Origin: Aquila chrysaetos chrysaetos
Taxonomy: Eukaryota > Chordata > Aves > Accipitriformes > Accipitridae
NCBI RefSeq assembly: GCF_900496995.4
Contig: NC_044029.1
Coordinates: forward strand, 1,054,001 to 1,118,000
Length of the DNA stretch: 64,000 nucleotides
Direction of reading: 5' to 3'
In this document: piece by piece, positions 1 through 13,850 of the stretch
Numbering within the stretch: the first letter of the stretch is position 1
Layout: each line of letters begins with the position of its first letter
Translations under genes and position numbers: made by a program
Notes under the pieces: model-generated
Told to the model about the DNA's origin: nothing
What the model saw: the letters and a program-made list of their open reading frames with translations, nothing else
Databases searched by the model: none

Positions 1-51
1 GTGGGCTGCCTCGGTGCCTGCCGGAACCGGGGAGGGGCTGCGGCGGGAGGC

Positions 52-583
<532 letters not shown>

Positions 584-1589
584 GCGACGCGAGCATGCGA
601 CAAGCCGGCCCCCGACGGCGGGAAACCCGCCCTTTTCCCGGCCCGACCCGCCCCCTCCGCCTCCGCAGCCGCCGAACCGGCCCGCCCTTGCCCCTCCCGC
701 CACGGCCTGCCCCGGCCCCGCCCCCAGAAAACGCTGGAGCGCCGGCTCCCTCGCTGCCTGAGGAGATATGCGCGGACCGTCCCCACGAGCAGCGAGCGGT
801 TTGGGAGGCGGGGAGGTGGCAGGAACCACCGCAGGTGACCGGTGTAGCAGGGCCCCGCCGCCCGTGCCTCGGACTCGGCCTCTTCCCGACGCGCTCCCCC
901 TCACGCCCCCCGCCCCGTTCCCCCGGCATGGGGACCGCTGCCCAAAGGCTCCTCCGCACGGCAGCTTCCTTCTCCCCCGAGCGCTCGCCCTGTCCTGCCA
1001 CTCGGTAACCGCGTGCGGTGCAGGGCCGCGGCAGGAACGCTGCAGGCGCAAGGCGCTGCCAGCGTTTGGCGTGAGGCGAACGTCTCCTGGCTGCTCCCCC
1101 ACCCCGGCTTAAGGGCCGGCTCTCTCCGGGGGAGCGCGCCTTGGTGAAGCGAGGACGGGCTCCGAGCGGCGAGCGCCACCGCGACCAATCACCGCCCTCT
1201 CGGGAGCCGCGCCGCGCCGGGCCGGGCCGGGCCCGCCCGCTGGGCAGCGTCGTGCAGTCCTCACTCAGGTCGGACCGAGCCCGGACCCGGCGGCGGCGGC
1301 GGCGCTGGGTCTTCCCGCCCGCCCGCCCCCTGCCCCCCAGGCCGCCGGACTTACGGGGCGCGGCGGAACAGGGCGGCGGAGGGAGAAGCGGGCGAGAGCC
1401 GGGGAAGGGCGCCGGGGGGGACACCGCGCTCGGGACCGCAGGTGGGGCTGCGCCTTTCGGGGGCGAGAACGCCGTGCAGCGCTCCGGTTTGCTTCCCCCG
1501 GTCGCCCGCGAGAACGCTAAAGGGGGTGTGTGTGTCGGGGGGGGGGGGGCGGCGGGGTGCAGGTCCAGCCTGAAGCTTTTTGTTGCGGG

Positions 1590-1621
<32 letters not shown>

Positions 1622-1970
1622 CGGTCATCTTGATCCGTCTGTGCTTTCGACGTATCCCTGTTCCCTTAGAGTGCCTCACGGGGAAAAAGAGCAAGCGCCG
1701 CCTATCCAGAACACGCTTGATTCGGGCACTTAAAGAGAACACCTACCTCGTTCGTTTCATTGCTCAACCGCCCCTAACCCGGACGCGAAAGTGAAACGGG
1801 CTCGCGGGGTGTTTTCAGGGACTTGTGAGCGTTCTCTGCTCCACCGAGAAACACATGTAGAACACAGCGTTTACGGCAAACGGGTACATACGCTGGGTTC
1901 CTTACAACCGGCAGCGCTTTCGCACCGTTGTATCTCTCGTCCCTGAGACAGCTAAAAACAAGTCACCGCA
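584..1970. other. CpG-rich intergenic stretch, no gene seen
   Basis: GC-rich from about 600 to 1560, with a CCAAT at 1185-1189 and the 11-mer CAGGTCGGACC at 1266-1276 that also occurs in the H4 promoter at 38901. No histone coding sequence follows it. A G-run near 1537 and an uninterrupted A-run at about 1591-1615 follow. The long open frames here are low-complexity Pro/Arg/Gly frames typical of GC-rich DNA and are not called. Confidence 0.5.
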
Positions 1971-1974
1971 GCAT

Positions 1975-2015
1975 CAGCTCTTTTACTGAAAAGATGGGTG
2001 GCTCTTAAAAGAGCC
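1975..2015 (-). terminator. H2B (2055) 3' stem-loop and HDE
   Basis: The minus strand reads GGCTCTTTTAAGAGCC at 2000-2015: a perfect 6-bp stem with TTTA loop, flanked by CCCAAA and ACCC as SLBP sites require. A purine-rich downstream element AAAAGAGCTG for U7 snRNA lies at 1975-1984. Confidence 0.93.
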
Positions 2016-2054
2016 TTTGGGTCGAGCAGCTGTGGCACAGAGTGCACAGACAGC

Positions 2055-3181
<1,127 letters not shown>

Positions 3182-3227
3182 ACGCCGAAGAACAACGCCC
3201 GGGGAGCTTTTCCCACAGAAACCCAAA

Positions 3228-3266
3228 GGCTCTTTTCAGAGCCACCCACTAGATCATTGAAGAGCT
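3228..3266 (+). terminator. H2A (2792) 3' stem-loop and HDE
   Basis: GGCTCTTTTCAGAGCC at 3228-3243, perfect stem with TTTC loop, preceded by CCCAAA and followed by ACCCAC. The downstream purine element GAAGAGCT is at 3259-3266. Confidence 0.93.
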
Positions 3267-3269
3267 AAA

Positions 3270-3906
3270 TTGCTTTAAATGTACTTGGAAACACTTGGGA
3301 AGCACCAATGATATTGTCTTCCTTAAAAAAAAAAACGGAACTTGTATAAATATATTCTGATTTCCAAATGCTGCATTAGAGTGTTTTTAAAAGTATATGT
3401 CTTACTGCGTGTGCAGGCGAGATTATAGAGCATTAAAAAAATGTTTTCGAAACCTAAAGTGTTTAGTGATTTAGGTCCTGCAGTTCGATTTAGAAGCGCA
3501 AAACAAATCTTTTCCTGCCCCATCCTAGCTTCCTGCTGAGGCGAACAACCGGGTAGCAAACGAAAACCAACCCCGCCCCTCCCCTGTGTTTCCCCTCCCA
3601 CGTAGGCGCGCACAGGGACGCGGAAAAGAAAGCGTTAAGTACCGGCTACAAAACTGTTTAAAAATAATGGAGTAAATTATCAAGCCTCTAAGTACTTATG
3701 CCGCCTTGAGGCAATGTCCGTCCTCAAAGGAGCGAACGATCTCCCCTGCATTGCAGCGATAACGATTAAAGCAGCACCCAGGGCTGCTCCTAATGCGGGG
3801 AAGTTCCTCCCAGTCACGGCGCACGCTTCATCAGTTGCCCTATGGCAGACTCGAAAACTGTGAAGCCATGTCCACTCTATACTCTCGGTATGTGTGTGTA
3901 TATATG

Positions 3907-3938
<32 letters not shown>

Positions 3939-3950
3939 AACTCCCTTATT
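3270..3950. other. Spacer with TA/TG microsatellite
   Basis: AT-rich spacer between the converging H2A and H1 genes. Its only clear structure is an impure TG/TA microsatellite at about 3890-3935. No gene was seen. Confidence 0.6.
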
Positions 3951-3951
3951 C

Positions 3952-3992
3952 CAGCCCTTTTTAAGAGAATTTGGGTGGCTCTTAAAAGAGCC
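3952..3992 (-). terminator. H1 (4035) 3' stem-loop and HDE
   Basis: The minus strand reads GGCTCTTTTAAGAGCC at 3977-3992, preceded by CCAAC rather than the CCAAA of core histone genes. The purine element AAAAGGGCTG is at 3952-3961. Confidence 0.9.
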
Positions 3993-4034
3993 GTTGGGTT
4001 TAAGCGCCGAGCAAGAGGGTTCTTCCACGGGGGC

Positions 4035-4721
4035 TTACTTCTTCTTGGGTGCCGCCTTCTTCGCCTTGGCCGCTTTGGGCTTGGCCGCCTTGGGCTTGGC
4101 TGCCTTGGGCTTCACCGCCTTCGCCTTGGCCGGGCTCTTCGCCGCTGCCGCCGCTTTTTTGGGCTTGGCAGCCTTGGTCGCCTTCTTGGGGCTCTTGGCT
4201 GATTTCTTGGCCGCGGCGGCCACCGGCTTCTTCGCTTTCTTGGGGCTCTTCTTCGCTGTCACCGCTTTCTTGGGCTTCTTGGCAGCGCTGGCGGGTTTCT
4301 TAGCTGCTGCCTTCTTGGGTTTGGCGGCGGCTGCCCGCTTCTTGGGGGCTTTTTCCTTCACTTCGCCGGGCTTTTTGCTGAGACGGAAAGAACCGGAGGC
4401 GCCGGTGCCCTTGGTCTGCACCAGGGTGCCCTTGCTGACCAGGCTCTTGAGCCCCAGCTTGATGCGGCTGTTGTTCTTCTCCACGTCGTAGCCGCCGGCG
4501 GCCAGCGCCTTCTTGAGCGCGGCGAGCGAGAGCCCCTTGCGCTCCTTGGAGGCGGACACGGCCTTGGTGATCAGCTCGGTTACGCTGGGGCCGGCCGGCT
4601 TGCGGGCTTTGGAGCCGCCCGCCGCCTTTTTCGGCTTCTTGGCGGTGGCCTTGGCGGCGGGGGCCGGGGCGGCGGCGGCGGGCGCTGCCTCAGCAGCGGG
4701 GGCGGGAGCGACCTCGGACAT
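4035..4721 (-). CDS. H1: Linker histone H1 (228 aa)
   Basis: Linker histone that binds nucleosomal dyad and linker DNA. There is an Ala/Pro-rich N-tail to about residue 43, a winged-helix globular domain at about 44-117 ([12 protein letters not shown] through [11 protein letters not shown]), and a Lys/Ala/Pro-rich C-tail to 228. The tail has CDK-type sites: two SPKK and one SPAK. The ATG opening MSEVAPAP is chosen; an upstream in-frame ATG would add 19 residues from the leader, above the TATA-proximal region. It is convergent with the H2A at 2792. It resembles chicken somatic H1 subtypes, but I do not assign the subtype. Confidence 0.96.
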   Translation of the reverse strand: MSEVAPAPAAEAAPAAAAPAPAAKATAKKPKKAAGGSKARKPAGPSVTELITKAVSASKERKGLSLAALKKALAAGGYDVEKNNSRIKLGLKSLVSKGTLVQTKGTGASGSFRLSKKPGEVKEKAPKKRAAAAKPKKAAAKKPASAAKKPKKAVTAKKSPKKAKKPVAAAAKKSAKSPKKATKAAKPKKAAAAAKSPAKAKAVKPKAAKPKAAKPKAAKAKKAAPKKK

Positions 4722-4776
4722 AGCGATGCTGCGCGGACGGGAGCGCGGCGGCTGCAGCACCCGCCGCGGCGCCCCC

Positions 4777-4864
4777 ATTTATAGCAGCGCGGCGGGCGCT
4801 GATTGGTGCGTTGCCGAGCCCGCCCCGCCCCGCCGCCCGGCGCTCTGCCGCTCGGCTTGTGTTT
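4777..4864 (-). promoter_or_regulatory. H1 (4035) promoter
   Basis: On the minus strand: TATAAAT (ATTTATA at 4777-4783), CCAAT as ATTGG at 4802-4806, GC-rich Sp1-like sequence, and the H1-specific AAACACAA box (TTGTGTTT at 4857-4864). This is the classical order for an S-phase H1 gene. Confidence 0.9.
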
Positions 4865-4899
4865 CTTCCTTCTCAAAAAAGTGTGTTTTCCGTAAAAAA

Positions 4900-7085
4900 A
4901 ACGTGACCGCGGCACCCCGTTTCTTAGCATTCTTGCTGGGGACAGAAGATATTTTTATCTTTCGGCGTTTCTTTTGGCTGAGAGTTAAAATGAGTTTCAG
5001 GCAAGGCAATAATCCCCGAGTTTGGGGATCGCACGCAGAGCCGGACGGTGAGATTTTTATTTTTCCTTTTGAATTAAAGCTTTGCTTCTGACAGCACTGT
5101 CACAGTGGCAGCGGATTCATGTTCCCGAGACGGTTTTTCATCACGGTAGTGCAAAATAGAGGTAATCTGGAGACATTTTCTTAGCGTAAATTAGCTTTGA
5201 AAAGAAGCAAGTAACACAAAGTAGCCACTCAGTTCTGTATCTGGGTTAGGGTTGTTTCCCATAACGCGGCTTCATCTCTTAAAAATAATGAAACGTTTGG
5301 ACGTAGTGCCCTATTTAGCTCTACTCGGAGCTAATAAAAAGTAAAAGAAAGACGGTTTTCACCAGAAACGTTAATCTGAAAAAAGCTCTTTTAAATCAGC
5401 AGGTACCTTCAATATCTCAAGAGAACATCGAGAAGTTCTTTCATTGTTTCCCTCAGTTTTCTGCGTCCTTGTATTAATATTTTAATAAACTATATTCCCT
5501 TTTTCTTCTCCAAAATAATTCTTTTGATTAAGCACACTAGATCAAGACATTAATTTGTATGTTCTTATTTTAAGATAGAGTTTATTTTTGTGCTTACTTC
5601 TACACTGGACTTCAGGTATTTTGTCAGCCAGAATCAGCAGTTGTGCAAAAAAAAACCCCAAAATATGGTGTACATGTTTTCTTTATGAAAAACAGAGGTA
5701 AGGCTGCAGGCATTTCTTTAATAAAATAATATAAAACAAGTGGCTCAATCAAACAATTTTGTCCTCAGAACTCCTGAGATGAACTAGGGCATGGCTTTTT
5801 CCAATCCATATGAGTTTTGTGATGTGGGATAAACTGAATATACATAAAATGATTTTTTTCTTGGGATGAGTTGGATAGAGGATTGTCATGTTCAAAAATA
5901 TGTAGTACAATGTGGGAAAGGAGACCCTGGTGACTAGTTCATTTGGCTTCTTTCACTTTTTCTTTCACTAATATAATATCACACACCATCTTGTAGAGTT
6001 CTGGTGAGGGAGAGATCAGTTTTAAGAGCTTGTCAGTGGTACCAATTTAGCATAACTAGGATGCACCTAAAGTGTGAGAAACTGCCAAGAGTTGTGGTAG
6101 CATTTCAGAGGGGCTTCTGTCTAGAGAAGACAAAACATCAGAATAACATCATATGCGAGAGTATAAAAAAAAGAAGATCATGTGGATTTGGAGCCAATGT
6201 CTGTACTGATGTTATATTTCATGGTGGTTTCACCTGCTGACCCCACTGTGGATTGCGGGTTGTGAACTACATTGTCACGGAAGTGAATCTTCTGGGAAGG
6301 ACACATACCTTAGAGGAGAATTTTCTGGGGGTTAGTTCAGTAGCATACGTATTTCCTTCAAATTCTGTATCTTACTCCATTCTATTCACTCATGTCAGAG
6401 TCAGTCTACTAGTAGCTTTACCTCAATTCTTTTGATCCTTTGCAAATGCATTTTCCTGGGTTTAGGCTAGGCCTCTATCCTTCTTCCAAACACCTAATGT
6501 AGCAGCACAGTCCTGGAGCAGTCTATATGCTTTCCTAAAAGCTCATTTTTCTGGTTCTCCAAATTTTGACCACATATCTGGACTTCTTAATTTTGTTTTT
6601 TACACTCATAGACAGTTAGTTCTATGCTCAGCAAAGGAGGAAATGCAAAGGGATCTTGCAAATGTTATCAGGTGGAGGAGAGGAAGGAGGAAATAATTTT
6701 ATAAGTGCCCTTTAATTCCTTTAATTTAATGGGCAACCTTATTAAAAAAAAGTTAATTACTTATTTCAAATATTATTTTGAAGAAAAAAAAGATTTTAAT
6801 TTTTTTTTTTCTGATATGAAGCTTTGTACGATGATGTATTCAGTAAAAACAGACGGACTTCTGCCTCCTATTTTTCCCTGAAAAAAAAAATAGTCAAGCA
6901 AACAGAATGTTTATTAAAACACAAAAGGTAGACGGTACTGCTTACGGTGGACTGGGATATTTGGACGTGACAAAAATTTTTCAGAACTTCAGTCAGAAAT
7001 GCAAGGACTCATTTTTCTCCTACTCTGGTATTGGATAAATGCTTTCATGAACATCTTTCTTTTGAGCCCATGTGACTTGGTGCCC
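4900..7085. other. AT-rich intergenic DNA, nothing recognised
   Basis: Unique-looking, AT-rich sequence with short open frames only. No histone motifs, RNA genes or recognisable repeats were found. Confidence 0.5.
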
Positions 7086-7087
7086 TG

Positions 7088-8990
7088 TAGAATCATAGAA
7101 TGGTTTGGGTTGAAGGGACCTTTGAAGATTACCTAGACCAACCCCCCTTGTCATGGGCAGGGATATCTTTCACTAGACCAGGTTGCTCAAAGCCTCATCC
7201 AACCTGGCCTTGAACACTTCCACTGACAGGGCATCAACAACTTCTCTGGGCAACTTGTTCTAGTGTATTCCACCACTTTTGTCATCAAAAATTTCTTCCT
7301 TGGAACCACTCTAAACCTACCTTCTTTCAGTTTAAAACCATTGCCCCTTGCCCTGTCATTACAGGCCCTGGTGAAAAGTCCTTCTCTGTCTTATTCTCAT
7401 AAGCACCCTTCATATAGTGAAAGGCTGCAATAATGTCTTGCCTCAGCCTTTTCTTCTCCAGGCTGAAAAACCCAACTCTCTGAGCTTTTCTTCATGTGAA
7501 AGAGAGGTGTCCCTTGAGGGACACCACTCATTACTGGTTTCCATTTGGCTATTGAGCCACTGACTACAACTCTTTGGTGCAACCACCCAGCCAATTCCTT
7601 ATCCAGCAGTCCATCTATGAAATCCATACCTCTTGTCTATCACCTCCCTGTCTTCCATATGCTTCAACACAGCTTCCAGGAGGATCTGCTCTATGATCTT
7701 ACCAGATCACTGAGGTGAGGCTGACTGGTCAGTAGTTCCCAGTGTCCTCCTTTTTACCTGTTCCCTGTTATAAAGGAATATCACACCATTTTTTAAAATG
7801 GGTGTAACTTTCCCTTTTCTCCAGTCACTGGGGATTTCACCTGACTGCCATGACTTTTCAAATATTATGGAGAGTGGCTTGGCAACTACATCTGCCAATT
7901 CCCTCAGGAAAACTGAGACAAAAAAATTGTTGAGTACCTCAGCCTTCTCTGTGTCAGTTGTCACTAGATCTCCTGCCTTATTTATTGGGGGGTACATTTT
8001 CTGTAGTCTTCCTTTTCTGATCAACTGCAGAAGCCCTTCTTATTGTTCTTCATATCCCTTGTGAAATTCAGCAGCAGATATGCCTTAGATTTCCTGAGCC
8101 CATCTCTACACACCCAGACAGCATCCCTATATTCCTCCCAGGATGCATGTCCCTGCTTCCACTGCCTGTGCATTTCCTTCTTGCACTTCAGCTCAACCAG
8201 AAGGTCCTTACTGAACCATATTGGTCTCCTGCCTTCCTACCTGCTTTCTTACACGTGGGAATCAAGAGCACTTGTTTTCTAAGAAAAAAGTTCTTAAATA
8301 GCTGCCAGCTCTGTTCTGCTCCTTTATCCCTGAGGGCAGTTTCCCAGGGAGTCTTATCCACTAGTTCCTTAAACAACTGAAGGTTTGCTCTGCTAAAATT
8401 CAGGGTCTTGACTTTATGTTTGCCTGGCCCATATCCCTCAAGTTCATGATGGGCCTGGGCCCAGGCTGCAGCCCAGGCTACCACCGTCTTGACCTTTCCA
8501 ATTTGTTCATTTGTGTTGGTGAGCAACAGGTCCAGTAGTGCTTCTCCTCTGGTTGGGCTGTCTTTCACCTGGATTAAAAAATTTTCCTCAACACACTCCA
8601 GGAGTCTCCTGGATGGCTTACAGCTTGCTGTGCCACTTTTCCAGCAGATGTCAAGTTGACTGCAGGATCAGAGCCTGTGAGTGTGATGCTTCCTGTAGCT
8701 GAAGTAAGAAAGCTTCATCAACATCCTCCCCTTGATTAGGCGGCCTGTAGTAAATACCAACCATGAGGTTTCCTTTGTTGGCTTGGCCTCTAATTTTTAC
8801 CCATAAGCTCTCAACTGTTCATTGCTGTTTTTCAAAGACAACTTTGTGCAATCAATCCATTTTTTTACATAGAGGACAACCCTCCCCCCCCCCCCAGCTC
8901 CTTCCTTGCCTGTCCCTTCTGAAGTCGATAGCCATCAATTACAGCGCTCCAGTCTTGTGATTCATCCCACAAAGTGAACTATGACTGTGC
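7088..8990 (-). mobile_element. CR1 LINE fragment, 5'-truncated
   Basis: Non-LTR retroposon on the minus strand. The lower-coordinate end has the CR1 3'-terminal signature (AGAATCATAGAATGG at about 7089-7103) followed by the typical 3' UTR. Upstream, broken frames encode reverse transcriptase pieces (DKELAGWLHQRVVVSGSI and SGVPQGT near 7510-7620; [18 protein letters not shown] near 7850-7910) and an endonuclease/linker part (LLDLLLTNTNEQIG near 8500-8545). Many frame breaks occur, and an internal deletion joins the reverse transcriptase region to the 3' UTR near 7497. Not functional. Confidence 0.88.
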
Positions 8991-11900
8991 TGGACTTTTA
9001 CTATTTGCTCAGGAGATATATGGAGGCGTCCATCTCACAGACGCAGATGAGGAGGCAGGACTGCAGCATACATATGCTTATTTCAAACAGGGTGAACAAG
9101 ATCATGCATTAATCCTATAGCTGCACAGCCCCATTAACAGGTTTTTCACCTTGGCCTGCCTAAGGCTGCACAGCATCTTCAATATTTTCTCAAGCAAGTA
9201 GTTCTTCCTGATGCCTGTGCTGCTGAGCTTCATATTTTATGTGATCCAGCTAAATTCATTCAGACTTATGGGTGCTCCAGGTACATAAGAAACATAAATG
9301 AAGTCACAGAGTCACTCAAGGCAATTCAAATCTGCCCTTGATGTAATTGCAGACTTGGGATGATTTGGGAGATATCTGTTGTCTGTGGATGATGGATTTT
9401 ATTTTAAAACTGATTTATCATGATGTTCCAATTCATAACCATTGTTACATGAGTAAGAAAACTTCATACTCAATAGGGAAGTGGTTACGACTGCATACTG
9501 TTAAGTCTCCAGCACAGGACTCTTCCTCATGGTAAAAGGTTTTTCTATTCATACAGATTTAAAATACCCAGATACATCAGTAATCTCTTAAAATAAGAAA
9601 TCCATGACCAGAGGTATGGCAGGCATTAGGCAGAAAATTTAGTTATTACAAGGGGATCCATGGATACAGCTTGCTTCTTTTCTTTTTTAAATTATGTCCT
9701 TGCAAAAATATTCAATTTTTTAAAAAAAGTTTTGTTCTGGTTCAAAGGAAGAGAGAAATAGCTCCTTGAACATTCCAGACCACCTAGTTTTTGATAACTT
9801 CCAAGCTCAGTTAAGAGATAATTCCAAGAATCATTTCAGAGCAATCAATCAGTCAAATTATAAAGTTTCTTGTTTAGTATTTAATGTTTCAATGTGATAT
9901 AAATATAATATGTATGAAAATGTTACTGTATTGAATGAATGTATATGTGTATATTAATGGTTTAATAAAAGGCTTAATTTTTCCAGTAGGTAATGTGAAC
10001 TTAGGTAGAGAGAAACTAGCCAGTCACAACTCTTCCTTTCTGCTTAACCCATGCCTTTAATAAGCTGGGGGGGTACACAAAATACGGCATGTCTGGAAAA
10101 TGTGTGCACAAGCTGGAGACCAGAAGGCTGTGTAGAATGGAAACTCTGGGTATCACTAATTTGAATATTTCTAACTGTTCAGGCAAATGTTCGAGATCTT
10201 TTGGGGGAAACATGAACAGGTGAAAATGCATTTCAATGCCACATGAATGTGACATTTCCTTTGCTGCTGCACACTTTGTGCATGTGCCGGGGATCTCCTG
10301 GTGCAGCATGTCTGGGCTGCTGTTGCCTGCCCTGTGCATTGGGGAACACCAGCTCCTTCCCTCTGCGGGTTACTCTGGGGAAGGAGGCGGCACTCTTTCT
10401 TAGGCCATTTACTCCACAAACAGCCTCAGCAAAGGTGCTGCGCCACATGGCCAAGTTTTCATTTCCATTTCAAGATGGTGAGAACAATATTTTAATTTTG
10501 ACTTCTGCCTGGTCTCTGCAACAGTGTGGGTCTAGTTTTTGTCAGGATGAAATAAGAAGGGACAAAAATGTAATGGTACACCTTGTTGCAGAACTGAACT
10601 GTCCTCTAGGTCTCTTACAAACCATGGGCAGCGCAGGCGGAGATTGAGTGGCTGAGCCAGTTCCTAGCTGCCTGGTGCTTTGGCTCAGAAGACCCGTGAT
10701 CAATGGTGGAAAGTAATACTACGAAATGGGAAGAGTGCAATCCGCTGCAGTACTTCAGGATGTGGAAGCCATCTAAGCTACCCATCCTCCTTGTAGCCTC
10801 TGATAAATGAGCAGCAGAGCATTGCAGGTGAGCACTGAGAAGAAAGCTGAGACACTGGAATGCTGATATACATCGCTCCTTCCCAGACATTTTGGGGTTG
10901 GGAAGACCTATGCATTTCAGAAGGAGCTTGTGCTCCTCTCCTTCCAGGTGATACCCAGAAAGTCACAATGGCCTTTTTGCTCCCAGGAGCAACTGTGGTT
11001 GGTTGCTGCAGTCCCTAACTGCTGTTTCCTCCACCCCTCTCCTCCAAAAAAAGTGTTACAGGCCTTGCAGATTATTCTGGAATCTTCCTTGACAAGGTTG
11101 CTCTGCATGCAGCCCAGTCTTTGCAGAATAAGTGAATCTCATTCACAGAATTAGGTCAGCAAAATCAATGGGATGTACCTATAACACCGCTAATTTTTGA
11201 TGATTCCTTCTCTTAACATGTCTCATGAGTTCCCTGGCTGACTCACCTGTCAGTAGGACGACTGCAGAGGAAAGTGTGGGGCCACCACCAGCATGCACCT
11301 CCCTACAGGAAGCTGCCAACTATCACTCAGGCATACAGGCACTCGAGGCAGGTGGTCAATGTGGCTCTGCTTTGATTCACAGATTCCTTGGGATGTCTTT
11401 CTCTCCTCGGGATATTGTGCATTTGCATCATTATGTCACCTCTGCCACTAGCTCTCTCCTTTGTCCATTGCTTTATTGCCTGACTGCACGCAGACAACTG
11501 AAGCAAGATAGTGAGGGTGGTAAATATTGTCTGTTCAGCTGGACAAAGAAATTGTCTTCTCTGGTGCTTAAGAATACTCACCACAAGCTTCTCCTGTCTG
11601 TCTAGGCCTACCATAGTGATATTCAGGACATTCCTTGGCTGAGTTGCTACAGCTCAAAACCACAATTCAATGCCACAAATCAGGAATCAGGACATTTGAT
11701 GAGGCAGGGAAGAGGTGGATGCTACATGTTCAGTAATGACAGGCATTGCTTGTATGCTGTAAGGGAGAAATGGTCCTTCCCTAGAAGGAGGAGTGGGGAT
11801 GGGAGAGAGCTGGTATGTGGCAGCTTCCTGGGAACAAGGGGAATAAGGAACAGGAGGCACCTTTAGATGGGTAAGGTGGATAGGAAGGACAGGAGAAGGA

Positions 11901-13850
11901 AAGACAGAACAGGCCGATGTCCAGTATTATTCACACCTATGATACTTTGCAGCCAATATTCATAGAAGCAGATGCAGTATTGAACTGTGTCACTCCAAGT
12001 CAGCAATAGGTCATTATTATGCAAATCAAGGGGATCCTGCCCTAATATTATCCCAACATCAGGTATTTGAGAAGGTGATGGCATGTGGAGCTAGAAAAAG
12101 TGATCTGTGTAGGATCAACAGTGAAGGTTGATGTCTCAGGAACTATGAGAAGTGGCTGAACTTTTAGTTCAATCCTCATATCTGTCCTACCATCACTAAC
12201 ACCCTAGATGGGGACAGATGTATAAATGATGGCTATTTGAAAGGGGAGGAGATTCTATATTAAGTCTAAGTTAACGTCAGTAAATACACTCCTAGGTGGA
12301 CAAACAGGTTCAACAAAGTTTGGGGGAGAGCAGCAGGAGGGGGCTGCCCCACAAGGGCAGCTGAGCTGGGAGACAAGGGGGACAGCAGGGCAGGCAGGGC
12401 CATGGTGTCACCACCAAGGACACAGCCCTGCAGCAGCCGCAAATGGTGAGTGGGGCAGGGATGGTGGCAGCGATTAGGGACAGTCACAGCCCCTGATCAC
12501 TGGGCAAGTCCACGGGGACGAGGCTGGGACAAGGTCGAGGCTGGGACAAGGTTGAGCCAGGGAAGTGCAGCCAGTGGAGTCAGAGATGCACAGGCACAGC
12601 ATGTAAAGTAAAGCCTGAGCCTCAATACAACCCCAAAGCCATGAGGTCAAAACCAATGGGTGAAGGGCAAGATCTTGAGAAATCCTTAAAGAAGTCACCT
12701 TCAAGTCTGGCAATGGGAAAGGCAGAAAGAAGGTCCTAGCAACAAGTAGTATGTTTTCCTTATGGGAACAGCGTTCTGTTGGATGCAGAAGTACAGGTAG
12801 AACAGCAATGAAATCTGCCTGTACACAGTTAATGTGATGATTAAAGCATTTTTGCTCTGGATTGGCGGCCCAGGGTCCGATTTTCCATCGCGTGGAATTG
12901 GCGCCCAGAACTCCCCTTCCAAATGTGAGTCTGTGTTCAGGGAATCACTTCTTCTGTAAGAGCTGAAAGAACACAAAAAGTTAGGAGAGGGACAGGCTGG
13001 CCGAATATCACTGTGGGCTGTTCCTGTGGGAAAGACAGTGCTTTGCAAGAAGAAAAGGGTGCTAAAACCCCTGTCTTCAGATGTGCAAATGTTTTTCTTT
13101 GTCTTAGATACGTTCCCATTTCCTTTGATATCGGGTTGGTAGACCCACCCTAAGCAATGAGTTCAGCTCGTTATTCGTTTTCAGCTCTCCATACAATTTA
13201 GTTCGTGTCTAGAAAGAAATCAAACTAACCTTTGTGGCTCGTATGTTTTTGTTTCCCTACGCTTGTGGCTGCCAGGCGAAGTTTGATAATCAGCTCCCAA
13301 AGGAAAACTGATTTGTACTGCCTCGGATTTTTTTTTTTTTTTACTTAGCCTTCTGATGCTGATTCCAGCTGTTTCTCACCACCTCTTTCCATGGCCCTTA
13401 GCTTTCTCTCCCAGACAATATGCAACACACACCATTGTCTATTAGGAAGAAGACTTCGGCAGGCGATAAATAGCAGAGAGGTGACACACATCTGCAAAAA
13501 TCCAACGAGAAGAGGGTTTTAATTTAGATTCTCTTCATCTCAAGAAAAAAAAAAATCCTGGAACCATGCGACTTTCTAAGGGCACAGATCGTATGCAAGC
13601 GAAAGTGTTAAGTACTTTGGTAAAATATTTATGTTGGTGATGGCTGACAGTTTTGAGGAGAGAAGGTGCTTCATTCCACGACTGAGAAGAGGAACTTTAT
13701 CCCGCCTCATGCCAAGATAGTCTCACCGTTATTGTTAAATACTCCACTCTGATGGGACCATATGAAGCTGTTCTTGGACAGTTAAGGATAACACAGAAAA
13801 TCAGTTAGTGATAACTAGTGTTAATTAGGCGAAGGGTGGCTTCCCTGCCA
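8991..13850. other. Intergenic DNA, no gene recognised
   Basis: Mixed-composition sequence. I saw a short tandem duplication of a 17-base unit (GAGGCTGGGACAAGGT) at about 12528-12558 inside a G/A-rich patch, a TGGCGCCC motif at 12899-12906, and T- or A-runs near 13328 and 13540. Open frames of 60-134 codons show no family resemblance. Confidence 0.4.

Noticed and set aside
12899-12906. TGGCGCCC resembling a retroviral primer-binding site
   Set aside because: No LTR end abuts it and no gag/pol follows. An eight-base match is expected by chance.
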